The notes under the pieces were generated by a model. That model was given only the letters and a program-made list of their open reading frames with translations, was not told where the DNA came from and did not search any database. The position numbers and the translations under genes were made by a program. Shown here in pieces: positions 1 to 6,120 of a DNA stretch of 11,757 nucleotides; position 1 is the first letter of the stretch; every line of letters starts with the position of its first letter. The DNA is from Niastella sp. (GTDB lineage Bacteria; Bacteroidota; Bacteroidia; Chitinophagales; Chitinophagaceae), in contig JAJKIL010000137.1 of NCBI GenBank assembly GCA_021154515.1, forward strand, positions 1-11,757. The letters are read 5' to 3'.

Positions 1-71
1 ACGTGAAACGGCTCGCGAAGGGGTAACATTCTTCATTATTTTCATTTACCTTTCTTTTCAACCTTCGCCTT

Positions 72-98
72 TATCAACGCTGTCAACCCTATCAACTT
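72..98. repeat. Three-copy 9-bp degenerate tandem repeat
   Basis: Three adjacent 9-bp units (72-80, 81-89, 90-98) share the pattern TRTCAACNN. The array lies in the gene-free left edge, downstream of the anmK stop codon when read on the minus strand. The core word GTCAAC/ATCAAC resembles the 8-bp array at 120-175, so the two may be diverged parts of one element whose period changed. No coding role is visible. Confidence 0.7.
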
Positions 99-119
99 AC
101 TTCTGTCACCTAAGCTACC

Positions 120-175
120 TGTTAACTTGTTAACTCGTCAACTTGTTAACTGGTCAACTGGTTAACTGGTTAACT
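120..175. repeat. Seven-copy 8-bp degenerate tandem repeat at the anmK 3' end
   Basis: Seven consecutive 8-bp units fit NGTYAACT without a phase break: 120-127, 128-135, 136-143, 144-151, 152-159, 160-167 and 168-175. Only the first base and the Y vary. Five units contain the palindrome GTTAAC, so copies could pair with one another in RNA or single-stranded DNA. The array starts five bases beyond the anmK stop codon and lies in that gene's 3' untranslated region. I see no ordinary intrinsic terminator for anmK here. The rest of 1-179 shows no gene. Confidence 0.85.
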
Positions 176-179
176 TACC

Positions 180-1283
180 CTACGCTTCCTGTCCTATCCA
201 TACCGCACCACCAATGCTACTACGGGTGGCGCCGGTAACTGAAGACAGTACATTGTTTTCTTCGCGCCAGCGCAGAACGCCTATCAGGGCCATAATGAGC
301 GCCTCCTTAAAGTCGATCAAATTCTTTTCAGCTGTCACTACTTCCACGCCTAAGGGTTGTAAGGTAGCCTGTAAGCGTTCCAGTAGGAAAGTATTATGGG
401 CGCCGCCACCGGTAGCCAGCAGCTTCTTTTCCGTAGTGGCTAATGGCTGTTTTTCCAGCATGGCTTTTACCTGCCCGCTGATCTGGATGGCAATGTGTTC
501 AACCATGGTGCGCAGGGTATCCTCGGTGGATGCATTGCTGCTTTTCAACAATGGGTACACCACATCGGTACCAAAATCATTGGCCAGCGATTTGGGATAG
601 GGCAGCTGGTAATATTCCAGCTCATTCAACATCTTCAACAAACCGGTATACACGGTGCCTGAAGCGGCCAGCTGACCGCCGTCATCATAAGGCTTGCCCG
701 CTTCCTGCGCCAGCATGTTCATGACCCGGTTGGCCGGACAAACGTCAAAGGCGAGGTATTTATCGGGATGATTGTAGGAAATATTGGCAATTCCGCCCAC
801 GTTCAGGAAAAAGGTGTAATTGCCCAGGAGCAATTTCTCTCCAATAGGAACAATGGGGGCGCCCTGTCCGCCGAGGGCAATGTCCATGGCGCGCAGGTCG
901 CTAACGACATTAATACCGGTAACGGCAGCTATGGCAGCGCCATCGCCCAGCTGGCCGGTCATTTTTTTGGCAGGCACATGAAAGGTAGTGTGCCCGTGAG
1001 AGGCGATCAACTGTACCTGGTACTGCAGGTTGTGGCGTTCGATGAAGGCGTTTACCTGCTCCCCGATATAATGTCCGTATTCGGTATGCAACAGCTGATA
1101 ATCCAATGCGTTAAGGTCAATGGCGCCTTTTAGTTTTTTCGCCCACTCTTCTGAATAAGGATAGCAATCCGCCGCTTTTATTTCATATTCCCACACGCCT
1201 TTACTTTCGTGAAATTCAATAAAAGCGATATCCAATCCGTCGAGAGAACTGCCGCTCATTAAGCCGATTGCCCGATATATCAT
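180..1283 (-). CDS. anmK: Anhydro-N-acetylmuramic acid kinase (AnmK)
   Basis: This cytoplasmic sugar kinase opens and phosphorylates 1,6-anhydro-MurNAc to MurNAc-6-phosphate, using ATP, in peptidoglycan recycling. Visible motifs in the 367-aa protein are the N-terminal phosphate loop GLMSGSSLDGLD (residues 7-18, with Ser where most relatives have Thr), SHGHTTFH (95-102), the GDGAAIAA and SDLRAMDIALGGQGAP block (113-143), AFDVCPANRVMN (178-189) with the likely catalytic Asp180, and ATGGGAHN (290-297). The length matches the family (about 370 aa). I chose the ATG at 1281-1283 because the conserved protein begins at MIYRAIGLMSG. An upstream in-frame ATG at 1391 would add 36 unconserved residues and overlap upp. 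The gene is divergent from upp, with 97 bp between the starts. Assignment is firm. Confidence 0.97.
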   Translation of the reverse strand: MIYRAIGLMSGSSLDGLDIAFIEFHESKGVWEYEIKAADCYPYSEEWAKKLKGAIDLNALDYQLLHTEYGHYIGEQVNAFIERHNLQYQVQLIASHGHTTFHVPAKKMTGQLGDGAAIAAVTGINVVSDLRAMDIALGGQGAPIVPIGEKLLLGNYTFFLNVGGIANISYNHPDKYLAFDVCPANRVMNMLAQEAGKPYDDGGQLAASGTVYTGLLKMLNELEYYQLPYPKSLANDFGTDVVYPLLKSSNASTEDTLRTMVEHIAIQISGQVKAMLEKQPLATTEKKLLATGGGAHNTFLLERLQATLQPLGVEVVTAEKNLIDFKEALIMALIGVLRWREENNVLSSVTGATRSSIGGAVWIGQEA

Positions 1284-1326
1284 AGCGTTTGGTAGATTTC
1301 TGGTATTAAAAAAGAATATTTTGGAA

Positions 1327-1334
1327 TAGATTTG
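1327..1334 (+). promoter_or_regulatory. Candidate -7 box for upp
   Basis: TAGATTTG exactly matches the Bacteroidota -7 consensus TANNTTTG and lies about 46 bases before the upp ATG. No good TTTG -33 element is found 19-21 bp upstream, so this rests on the -7 box alone. It lies beside the opposing anmK promoter candidate. Confidence 0.4.
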
Positions 1335-1339
1335 CCCGT

Positions 1340-1371
1340 CAAATTTCATATATCGCCATACAAAATCCAAA
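1340..1371 (-). promoter_or_regulatory. Candidate promoter for anmK
   Basis: On the minus strand, TTTG (1368-1371) is followed after 20 bp by GAAATTTG (1340-1347). This fits the Bacteroidota TTTG-N19-21-TANNTTTG layout with one mismatch. It would give an anmK leader of about 50 nt. It lies between the upp -7 box and the upp start, so the two divergent promoters would be interleaved. Confidence 0.4.
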
Positions 1372-1380
1372 ACTCTTCTC

Positions 1381-2031
1381 ATGGTTATCAACCTTAGTAA
1401 TGAATGTTCCCTGGTTTGTGACTGGATCAGCGAGATCCGGGATGTTCAAATTCAGACGGACCGCATGCGGTTCCGGCGTAACCTGGAACGTATTGGTGAA
1501 ATAGCCGCTTACGAGATCAGCCGAAAGCTGGTGTATGAAGAAAAAGACGTACAAACGCCGCTGGGCATCGCCCCTACCCGGGTGATGAAGGAACAACCGG
1601 TACTGGCCACTATTTTGCGGGCCGGGCTGCCTCTGCACCAGGGTTTGCTGAATTATTTCGACAAGGCCGACAACGCTTTTATTTCGGCTTACCGTAAACA
1701 CAATCTGGATGGCAGCTTTGAGATCAGTCTGGATTATATTTCCTGCCCCGAGCTCGAAAACCGGGTGGTGATCATTTCAGACCCCATGCTGGCAACCGGT
1801 TCTTCCCTGGTAAAAACCATTCAATACCTGCGTGAGGAAGGACACCCGCGCGAAATACACGTAGTAGCAGCCATTGCCTGCAGCGTGGGCATAGAATATG
1901 TGCAACGCAGTGAGCCGAATGTTAAGATCTGGTGCGGAGCTATTGACGAAGAACTGACCGCCAAAGGATACATTGTTCCCGGACTGGGAGACGCCGGCGA
2001 TCTGGCATTCGGAACCAAGGTGCAGATGTAA
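1381..2031 (+). CDS. upp: Uracil phosphoribosyltransferase
   Basis: The enzyme makes UMP from uracil and PRPP in the cytoplasm (pyrimidine salvage). The 216-aa product has LRAGLPLHQG (79-88), the PRPP-binding loop SDPMLATGSS (133-142) in a type I phosphoribosyltransferase fold, and the uracil-binding segment YIVPGLGDAGD (198-208) near the C terminus. The ending GDAGDLAFGT, with Leu where the E. coli type has Arg, is the form I associate with Bacteroidota. Length fits the family (about 210 aa). The ATG at 1381 is well placed and there is no Shine-Dalgarno sequence, as expected for the phylum. The gene is transcribed away from anmK. A 194-bp gap separates it from the next gene, so it is probably monocistronic. 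Confidence 0.97.
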   Translation: MVINLSNECSLVCDWISEIRDVQIQTDRMRFRRNLERIGEIAAYEISRKLVYEEKDVQTPLGIAPTRVMKEQPVLATILRAGLPLHQGLLNYFDKADNAFISAYRKHNLDGSFEISLDYISCPELENRVVIISDPMLATGSSLVKTIQYLREEGHPREIHVVAAIACSVGIEYVQRSEPNVKIWCGAIDEELTAKGYIVPGLGDAGDLAFGTKVQM

Positions 2032-2050
2032 AAATACTATCGCTTTTTAC

Positions 2051-2072
2051 TAGTGCAAAAGCACTATCTTTT
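2051..2072 (+). terminator. Weak candidate terminator after upp
   Basis: TAGTGC (2051-2056), an AAAA loop and GCACTA (2061-2066) form a perfect 6-bp hairpin followed by TCTTTT, 20 bases after the upp stop. The stem is short and the T tract is interrupted, so strength is doubtful. The remainder of the 2032-2225 gap is AT-rich, with a run of nine T at 2190-2198, and holds no other gene I can see. Confidence 0.35.
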
Positions 2073-2225
2073 CCTGTGCTAACCCTTTCTTTAAAAATAT
2101 AGTATACATTAGCCATTTCTAATTTTAAGTAATTATTCCCGTGCGAAAAATTAATACTTGATTGTACCGTTATATGCTCTGACGTGTCGTTTTTTTTTCG
2201 TATTTTGTTATTAGACTCACCATTT

Positions 2226-3254
2226 ATGCGATTGAGGAAATTTTATATTGCGATTCTACTTTGCACCCTGCTGAAAACTGCGGTAGCCCAAGACCCCAAT
2301 TTTTCACAATTCTTTGTTTCTCCCCTTACTTTGAACCCTGCTTTGACCGGTAAATTCAACGGCGATTTCCGCATAGCCGGTAACTACCGTGACCAATGGC
2401 CCGCAATCAGTAAGGCTTTTGTTACATCCACTGTTTCTTTTGACGCGCCTATTTTGCGTAACAAGATCTCAGACCTGGATACATGGGGAATAGGGGTACT
2501 GGCAATGACAGATAAAACAGCTAACGGTATCCTATCTACTAATTTGCTCTCCGTATCTACTTCGTACCACAAGGGTATCGATGAAGATGGGTTGAACTCA
2601 ATTGGTATCGGCTTTCAGGGTACTTACAATACAAAAAGGCTCGATGGCACCAAACTGAACTTTGAAGATGAGCTTGACCAGTTTGGCGGCTGGACCAACC
2701 CCAGTGGTGAAACCATTAATGACCGTCAAATTAACCTGAGTTACTTCGATGTGTCAGTAGGCGCCCTGTTCAATGGTTCTACCGATGGTTATAACAACTA
2801 CTACCTCGGCGTATCCGGCTATCACCTTAATAAACCAAAGGAATCTTTTACCGGCGATATCTTTTATACATTAAATCCGCGGGTAACCGTAAACGCGGGT
2901 GGTTCTTTGCCCCTTGCCGACAATACCCGTAATCTTTATTTTAGTGCATTGTACAGCCGGCAGGCAGGTGCTACCAATGTTGTAGCCGGTGGTGCGGTGG
3001 GATTCAATGTGAACGAGGATGAAGAAAACCCCACCAGCTTTTACGCAGGTTTATGGACACGTTTCAACAACGTGAACGACGCCCTGATCCCCTACGTTGG
3101 CCTGGAGTTTAGCGGGTTCAGACTGGGTGCTTCATATGATGTTAATATTTCGAGCCTGAAAGCGGCTTCACAAAGCCGTGGGGGTATCGAGATCTCACTC
3201 ATCTTTATAAAACGCCCGCCGGGTTATAAAGGCATTCCTTGTCCGCACTTCTAG
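2226..3254 (+). CDS. PorP/SprF-family outer-membrane protein
   Basis: The 342-aa product begins with a signal peptide (basic MRLRK, hydrophobic core 6-19, cleavage near AVAQ, 19-22). The mature start DPNFSQFFVSPLTLNPAL is the hallmark of the PorP/SprF family, as is the C-terminal PCPHF ending (PCPRF in many members). Alternating aromatic and polar stretches suggest an outer-membrane beta-barrel. PorP/SprF proteins work with the type IX secretion system, helping surface adhesins or secreted proteins reach or stay on the outer membrane. The ATG at 2226 is preferred over one at 2184, which would put 14 unneeded residues before the signal peptide. No large adhesin or gld/spr gene is adjacent, so this is an orphan family member; its specific partner is unknown. 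Confidence 0.93.
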   Translation: MRLRKFYIAILLCTLLKTAVAQDPNFSQFFVSPLTLNPALTGKFNGDFRIAGNYRDQWPAISKAFVTSTVSFDAPILRNKISDLDTWGIGVLAMTDKTANGILSTNLLSVSTSYHKGIDEDGLNSIGIGFQGTYNTKRLDGTKLNFEDELDQFGGWTNPSGETINDRQINLSYFDVSVGALFNGSTDGYNNYYLGVSGYHLNKPKESFTGDIFYTLNPRVTVNAGGSLPLADNTRNLYFSALYSRQAGATNVVAGGAVGFNVNEDEENPTSFYAGLWTRFNNVNDALIPYVGLEFSGFRLGASYDVNISSLKAASQSRGGIEISLIFIKRPPGYKGIPCPHF

Positions 3255-3283
3255 CAACATAAGATATTCAATAGATAAAATGG

Positions 3284-3320
3284 AAATGCCGTTAGATAAA
3301 TTCTGGCGGCATTTTTATTT
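3284..3320 (+). terminator. Intrinsic terminator after porP/sprF-like gene
   Basis: AAATGCCG (3284-3291) pairs perfectly with CGGCATTT (3307-3314) across a 15-nt loop. The T-rich tail TTTTTATTTT overlaps and follows the stem. It starts 29 bases past the stop codon. The tail orientation fits plus-strand transcription only, so it does not serve the convergent glycosylase gene. Confidence 0.7.
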
Positions 3321-3330
3321 TGAGGCAAAA

Positions 3331-3351
3331 GGGCAGAGGGCAAAGGGCAGA
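3331..3351. repeat. Three-copy 7-bp degenerate tandem repeat
   Basis: Units 3331-3337, 3338-3344 and 3345-3351 fit GGGCARA, with a further worn unit at 3324-3330. The array sits in the convergent gap directly after the plus-strand terminator. It uses a different word from the 7-bp array 28 bases further on. Confidence 0.7.
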
Positions 3352-3378
3352 GATACCCTCCGATTAATTGCGGGATTC

Positions 3379-3413
3379 GCGTTAAGCGTTCTGCGTTCCG
3401 CGTTCAGCGTTTT
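3379..3413. repeat. Five-copy 7-bp tandem repeat entering the glycosylase gene
   Basis: Five in-phase units fit GCGTTNN (3379-3385, 3386-3392, 3393-3399, 3400-3406, 3407-3413), and a worn unit follows at 3414-3420. The minus-strand stop codon of the DNA glycosylase (3382-3384) lies in the first unit. A 7-bp repeat read in triplets gives a 7-residue peptide repeat, and the protein indeed ends in QNAERGT followed by QNA. Coding sequence and repeat therefore overlap here. Confidence 0.85.
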
Positions 3414-4017
3414 GTGCTTTCTTTCCGCTTACATATGGATTGTCTTTTAGTATAAACCGGTAGGGCAGTTTTGCATCTTCGCCGGCATAATCAACGCCAA
3501 TACGCGGAGTGGCTATGATGTCTTTTTTAGCGACTACAAAATCGTCTTCGGCAATGTATATTTCATCGCCCAGCAAATTGACGCCGGTATGTCCGGTATT
3601 TATTCCCAGCGCTTTTGACACATTGCCCGGGCCCTTGGTGAGGGTATAGTCGGCCCGGTGTTTGCCGGTCCGCTCCAGCATGGTATTAATGCCGTGTATA
3701 GGATCCAGGGCCCGGATCAGGATGGCATGAGGAGTATCTTTTACGTTGGTGACCACATTAAACAATTGGTGGATACCGTAGATAAGATATACATAGGCAA
3801 CACCACCGGGCTGGTACATCACTTCCGTTCTATTGGTCCTTCTGTTGTTAAAAGCATGTGACGCCCGGTCAATAGCGCCTGCATAGGCTTCGGTTTCTAC
3901 AATCCTGCCCGAGGTTATTACTTCCCCAAATTGAGTAACCAGTATTTTGCCGATCAATTCTTTCGCTATCTTCACCACATCGGCACGATTATAGAACCCG
4001 CTTGCTAACTTTTTCAT
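3382..4017 (-). CDS. 3-methyladenine DNA glycosylase (AAG/MPG family)
   Basis: The enzyme removes alkylated and deaminated purines from DNA by cleaving the N-glycosidic bond, the first step of base-excision repair. The 211-aa protein shows GRIVETEAYAG (37-47), which holds the catalytic Glu43 and the base-flipping Tyr45, then the matching active-site His54 in RASHAFNN, and the long family block RTNRTEVMYQPGG and VYLIYGIHQLFNVV. TKGPGNVSKALGI lies towards the C-terminal half. Residues up to about 200 match the normal family length. The last ten or so (AQNAERGTQNA) are encoded by the 7-bp tandem repeat and are probably a non-functional tail. The gene is monocistronic, convergent with the porP/sprF-like gene and divergent from the EI24-like gene. 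Confidence 0.96.
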   Translation of the reverse strand: MKKLASGFYNRADVVKIAKELIGKILVTQFGEVITSGRIVETEAYAGAIDRASHAFNNRRTNRTEVMYQPGGVAYVYLIYGIHQLFNVVTNVKDTPHAILIRALDPIHGINTMLERTGKHRADYTLTKGPGNVSKALGINTGHTGVNLLGDEIYIAEDDFVVAKKDIIATPRIGVDYAGEDAKLPYRFILKDNPYVSGKKAQNAERGTQNA

Positions 4018-4114
4018 TGGCGTTAATGAAATTAATATAATAACCTATAAGCATGTATTATAATCAAAATTGGCTGATTGCGGATTCATTCCATGTCCTA
4101 ATTAAAATATTTAC

Positions 4115-4122
4115 TAAGTTTG
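4115..4122 (+). promoter_or_regulatory. Candidate -7 box for the EI24-like gene
   Basis: TAAGTTTG exactly matches TANNTTTG and ends 43 bases before the TTG start at 4166. The -33 region has no clear TTTG. It lies in the 148-bp divergent gap between the glycosylase and EI24-like genes, which otherwise holds only AT-rich sequence. Confidence 0.45.
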
Positions 4123-4165
4123 AGCCCGCCCAACAATAGATACAGAAAAATCAAATTTATAAAAC

Positions 4166-4939
4166 TTGCTGAAAGAAATCGTTACCGCCATTCAGTCATA
4201 TGCCAGGGCACATCGTTTTATCCGGGAGCACAAGCTTTGGAAATGGATCATAGTGCCCGGGATCTTTTACACCCTGTTGTTCATTGCGGGTTTTTATTTC
4301 TTCTGGGTCTCCAGCAGCCAGGTTGTTTCCGCTTTTAATCACTGGCTGGGCATCGACCGCTGGGTGCATTCGCAACGCAGCCAGATCCTGAGTTTTATAT
4401 TCCTGATGGGTGAAATTATGGTGCGGCTCATCATGATGCTGTTCTATTTTTCCCTGTTCAAATACCTGTTCCTGATTATTGGCTCACCGGTTTTTGCCTA
4501 CCTGAGCGAAAAAACTGAATCCATTATGGAAGGAAAAGATTTTCCTTTCAGCTTTAAACAACTGTTTGCCGACATCGTGCGGGGCATTAAACTGGCCCTT
4601 CGGAACACGCTGTGGCAATCTGTATACACCGTTTCATTACTGATACTTTCTTTTATTCCCCTTGTAGGCTGGGTAGTACCGGTAACCACCGTATTGGTAG
4701 AATGCTATTATTATGGCTTCTCCATGCTGGATTACAGCTGCGAACGCCACCGCCTGTCGCCCGGTGAAAGCATCGCTTTTATCAGTAAACACAAGGGACT
4801 GGCCATTGGCAATGGCATGGTGTTTTACCTGATGCACCTGTTTCCTATTATTGGCTGGGTGCTGGCGCCGGCTTATGCAGTTGTTGCAGCTACTATAAGT
4901 TTGTATCATCGCGATGATAAGGTTGGCATGGAACAATAA
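4166..4939 (+). CDS. EI24/CysZ-like multi-pass membrane protein
   Basis: This is a 257-aa inner-membrane protein with about four long hydrophobic regions (roughly 27-48, 75-110, 150-182 and 212-246). The order and style, including LWKWIIVPGIFYTLLF near the N terminus, SPVFAYLSEKTE in the middle and GWVVPVTTVLVECYYYG, fit the EI24 (CysZ-like) family. E. coli CysZ is a sulfate transporter, but no sulfate-assimilation gene is nearby and family membership alone does not set the substrate. The start is TTG at 4166: an in-frame stop lies at 4160-4162, and the next in-frame ATG is about 80 codons in, past the first membrane segment. The next plus-strand gene follows after 75 bp, so co-transcription is likely. 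Confidence 0.85.
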   Translation: MLKEIVTAIQSYARAHRFIREHKLWKWIIVPGIFYTLLFIAGFYFFWVSSSQVVSAFNHWLGIDRWVHSQRSQILSFIFLMGEIMVRLIMMLFYFSLFKYLFLIIGSPVFAYLSEKTESIMEGKDFPFSFKQLFADIVRGIKLALRNTLWQSVYTVSLLILSFIPLVGWVVPVTTVLVECYYYGFSMLDYSCERHRLSPGESIAFISKHKGLAIGNGMVFYLMHLFPIIGWVLAPAYAVVAATISLYHRDDKVGMEQ

Positions 4940-4941
4940 GA

Positions 4942-5011
4942 GAAAGTTATTGGGTTCGTAAGTTCTTAAGTTAACCCACGAACCTAAAAACTTAATAACT
5001 AAAAAACTGAA
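4942..5011. repeat. Head-to-head inverted 8-bp repeat array
   Basis: Four plus-strand units of 8 bp (4942-4949, 4950-4957, 4958-4965, 4966-4973) follow TTNRGTTN; the first and third are worn at the left end. After a 6-bp spacer come four units in opposite orientation (4980-4987, 4988-4995, 4996-5003, 5004-5011), reading NAACYNAA on the plus strand. GGTTCGT (4953-4959) pairs perfectly with ACGAACC (4978-4984). The array fills almost the whole gap, from two bases after the EI24-like stop to three bases before the next TTG start. Confidence 0.7.
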
Positions 5012-5014
5012 TCA

Positions 5015-5725
5015 TTGAAATCCCAAAGTGTCATATATCTAATTCCTTCTGTTTTGCACGAAACTGCAACCGAGACCATTCCTGCATATGTTAAGGATGC
5101 AGTAGGCCAATGCCAGGTATTTTTTGTGGAGAATGAACGCACCGCGCGCCGCTATTTAAAAAGCATCTGGAAAGAAATGGTGATCGATAACTACACCTGG
5201 GTGCTTATTGATAAAACCAATAATGTAGCTACGCTTACGGCCTTCAATAAACATGTAAGGGACAACAAAACCATTGGCATTATCAGCGAAGCGGGTTGCC
5301 CGGGTATTGCTGATCCTGGTCAGCTGTTAACCGATGCGGCCCATGCAGCGGGCGCCACGGTAAAACCGCTGGTTGGCCCCAGCAGCATTTTACTGGCGTT
5401 GATGGCCAGTGGCATGAACGGTCAGCAATTTCAGTTTGTTGGGTATTTGCCCATCGATACAACGCAACGCAGGGAAGCCATTAAAGAGCTGGAGGCTGAA
5501 TCGGCGAAGAAGAATTGTACGCAGGTATTTATTGAAACGCCTTATAGAAATATGCAGCTGCTTGAAACATTGATAAAAGCCGGTAAGCCCACTACCAAAT
5601 TGTGTATTGCAGCAGATATTACGGCGCCCACCGAATACATTCATACCAAAACACTGGGACAGTGGAAGGCGAATATGCCCGATCTTCATAAAAGACCTAC
5701 TATTTTTTGTATGCTGGCGGGTTAA
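5015..5725 (+). CDS. Short RsmI-type SAM-dependent methyltransferase
   Basis: The 236-aa product belongs to the tetrapyrrole/RsmI-type methylase fold. It opens with VIYLIPSVL, carries ENERTARRYL (40-49), and has the ISEAGCPGIADPGQLLTDAA block (90-109), followed by the SAM-site stretch PLVGPSSILLALMASG (118-133). RsmI methylates the 2'-O of C1402 in 16S rRNA. This protein is some 50 residues shorter than E. coli RsmI (286 aa) and lacks its C-terminal extension. Such short versions are common in Bacteroidota, and their exact target is not established to my knowledge. The start is TTG at 5015, because a stop at 5000-5002 closes the frame upstream and the next ATG is at residue 55. Its stop codon directly abuts that of the convergent small gene. 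Confidence 0.85.
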   Translation: MKSQSVIYLIPSVLHETATETIPAYVKDAVGQCQVFFVENERTARRYLKSIWKEMVIDNYTWVLIDKTNNVATLTAFNKHVRDNKTIGIISEAGCPGIADPGQLLTDAAHAAGATVKPLVGPSSILLALMASGMNGQQFQFVGYLPIDTTQRREAIKELEAESAKKNCTQVFIETPYRNMQLLETLIKAGKPTTKLCIAADITAPTEYIHTKTLGQWKANMPDLHKRPTIFCMLAG

Positions 5726-6100
5726 TTATTTGTCTTCCCGCATGGAAAGAATACTATCTACAATATATGTGGTATTGCCGCGCCAGGCTAATACATGGTG
5801 GTATTCGCGGTAATGCAGGTCGAACCACTTACCACTGTTGGCCATCATTTTTTCGGCGATCGCTTTATTTACAACGGAGAACTCAAATTCATACGATTGT
5901 ATGCTGCCGGCTGTTCGTGACCGGATGCCTTCCTGGATCAATTTCCCTTCGTAGGTTTTGAATACGTCGCCCTTCAGCACTACATAATTCAAATGGCCCG
6001 ATTTCACTCCTTCGCCAAACACAAAAAAATATTTCCAGTATATTATACCGGATGCTACCAGTAACAGAAGGAGAACTACGATTAAAATGATCTTTTTCAT
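5726..6100 (-). CDS. Small membrane-anchored conserved protein of unknown function
   Basis: The 124-aa protein starts MKKIILIVVLLLLLVASGIIYW, a single N-terminal membrane anchor or uncleaved signal. A soluble domain of about 95 residues follows, probably facing the periplasm, with FGEGVKSGHLNYVV, GDVFKTYEGKLIQ and SYEFEFSV. I recall a Bacteroidota family with this pattern (YWKYxxVFGEGVKxGxLN), sometimes mislabelled as 6-phosphogluconate dehydrogenase. Nothing here supports that enzyme: there is no nucleotide-binding motif and the protein is far too short. I chose the ATG at 6098-6100. The in-frame ATG at 6157 would add 19 residues translated from the adjacent 7-bp repeat array. The gene follows the M28 peptidase in the same direction after 96 bp and ends directly against the methyltransferase stop. 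Confidence 0.78.
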   Translation of the reverse strand: MKKIILIVVLLLLLVASGIIYWKYFFVFGEGVKSGHLNYVVLKGDVFKTYEGKLIQEGIRSRTAGSIQSYEFEFSVVNKAIAEKMMANSGKWFDLHYREYHHVLAWRGNTTYIVDSILSMREDK

Positions 6101-6120
6101 TATTGTTAGGGTTAGTTCAA

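Noticed and set aside
72..175. CRISPR array
   Set aside because: Units of 8-9 bp are contiguous without unique spacers, and no cas gene is present.
1284..1391. 36-residue N-terminal extension of anmK to the ATG at 1391
   Set aside because: It would overlap the upp start and precede the conserved MIYRAIGLMSG start of the family; the added residues resemble no known domain.
2184..2225. Longer start of the porP/sprF-like gene over the nine-T run
   Set aside because: The ATG at 2226 gives a normal signal peptide; the extra residues MSFFFRILLLDSPF precede it. A phase-variable T tract is possible but the run lies outside the preferred coding region.
4036..4062. TATAATA/TATTATA inverted repeat upstream of the DNA glycosylase
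   Set aside because: Seven AT-only bases with a 13-nt spacer in a very AT-rich gap are easily explained by chance.
4152..4159. TAAATTTG on the minus strand as a promoter for the DNA glycosylase
   Set aside because: It matches TANNTTTG but has no -33 element, lies 134 bases from the start codon and inside the leader of the divergent gene; such matches are frequent in AT-rich DNA.
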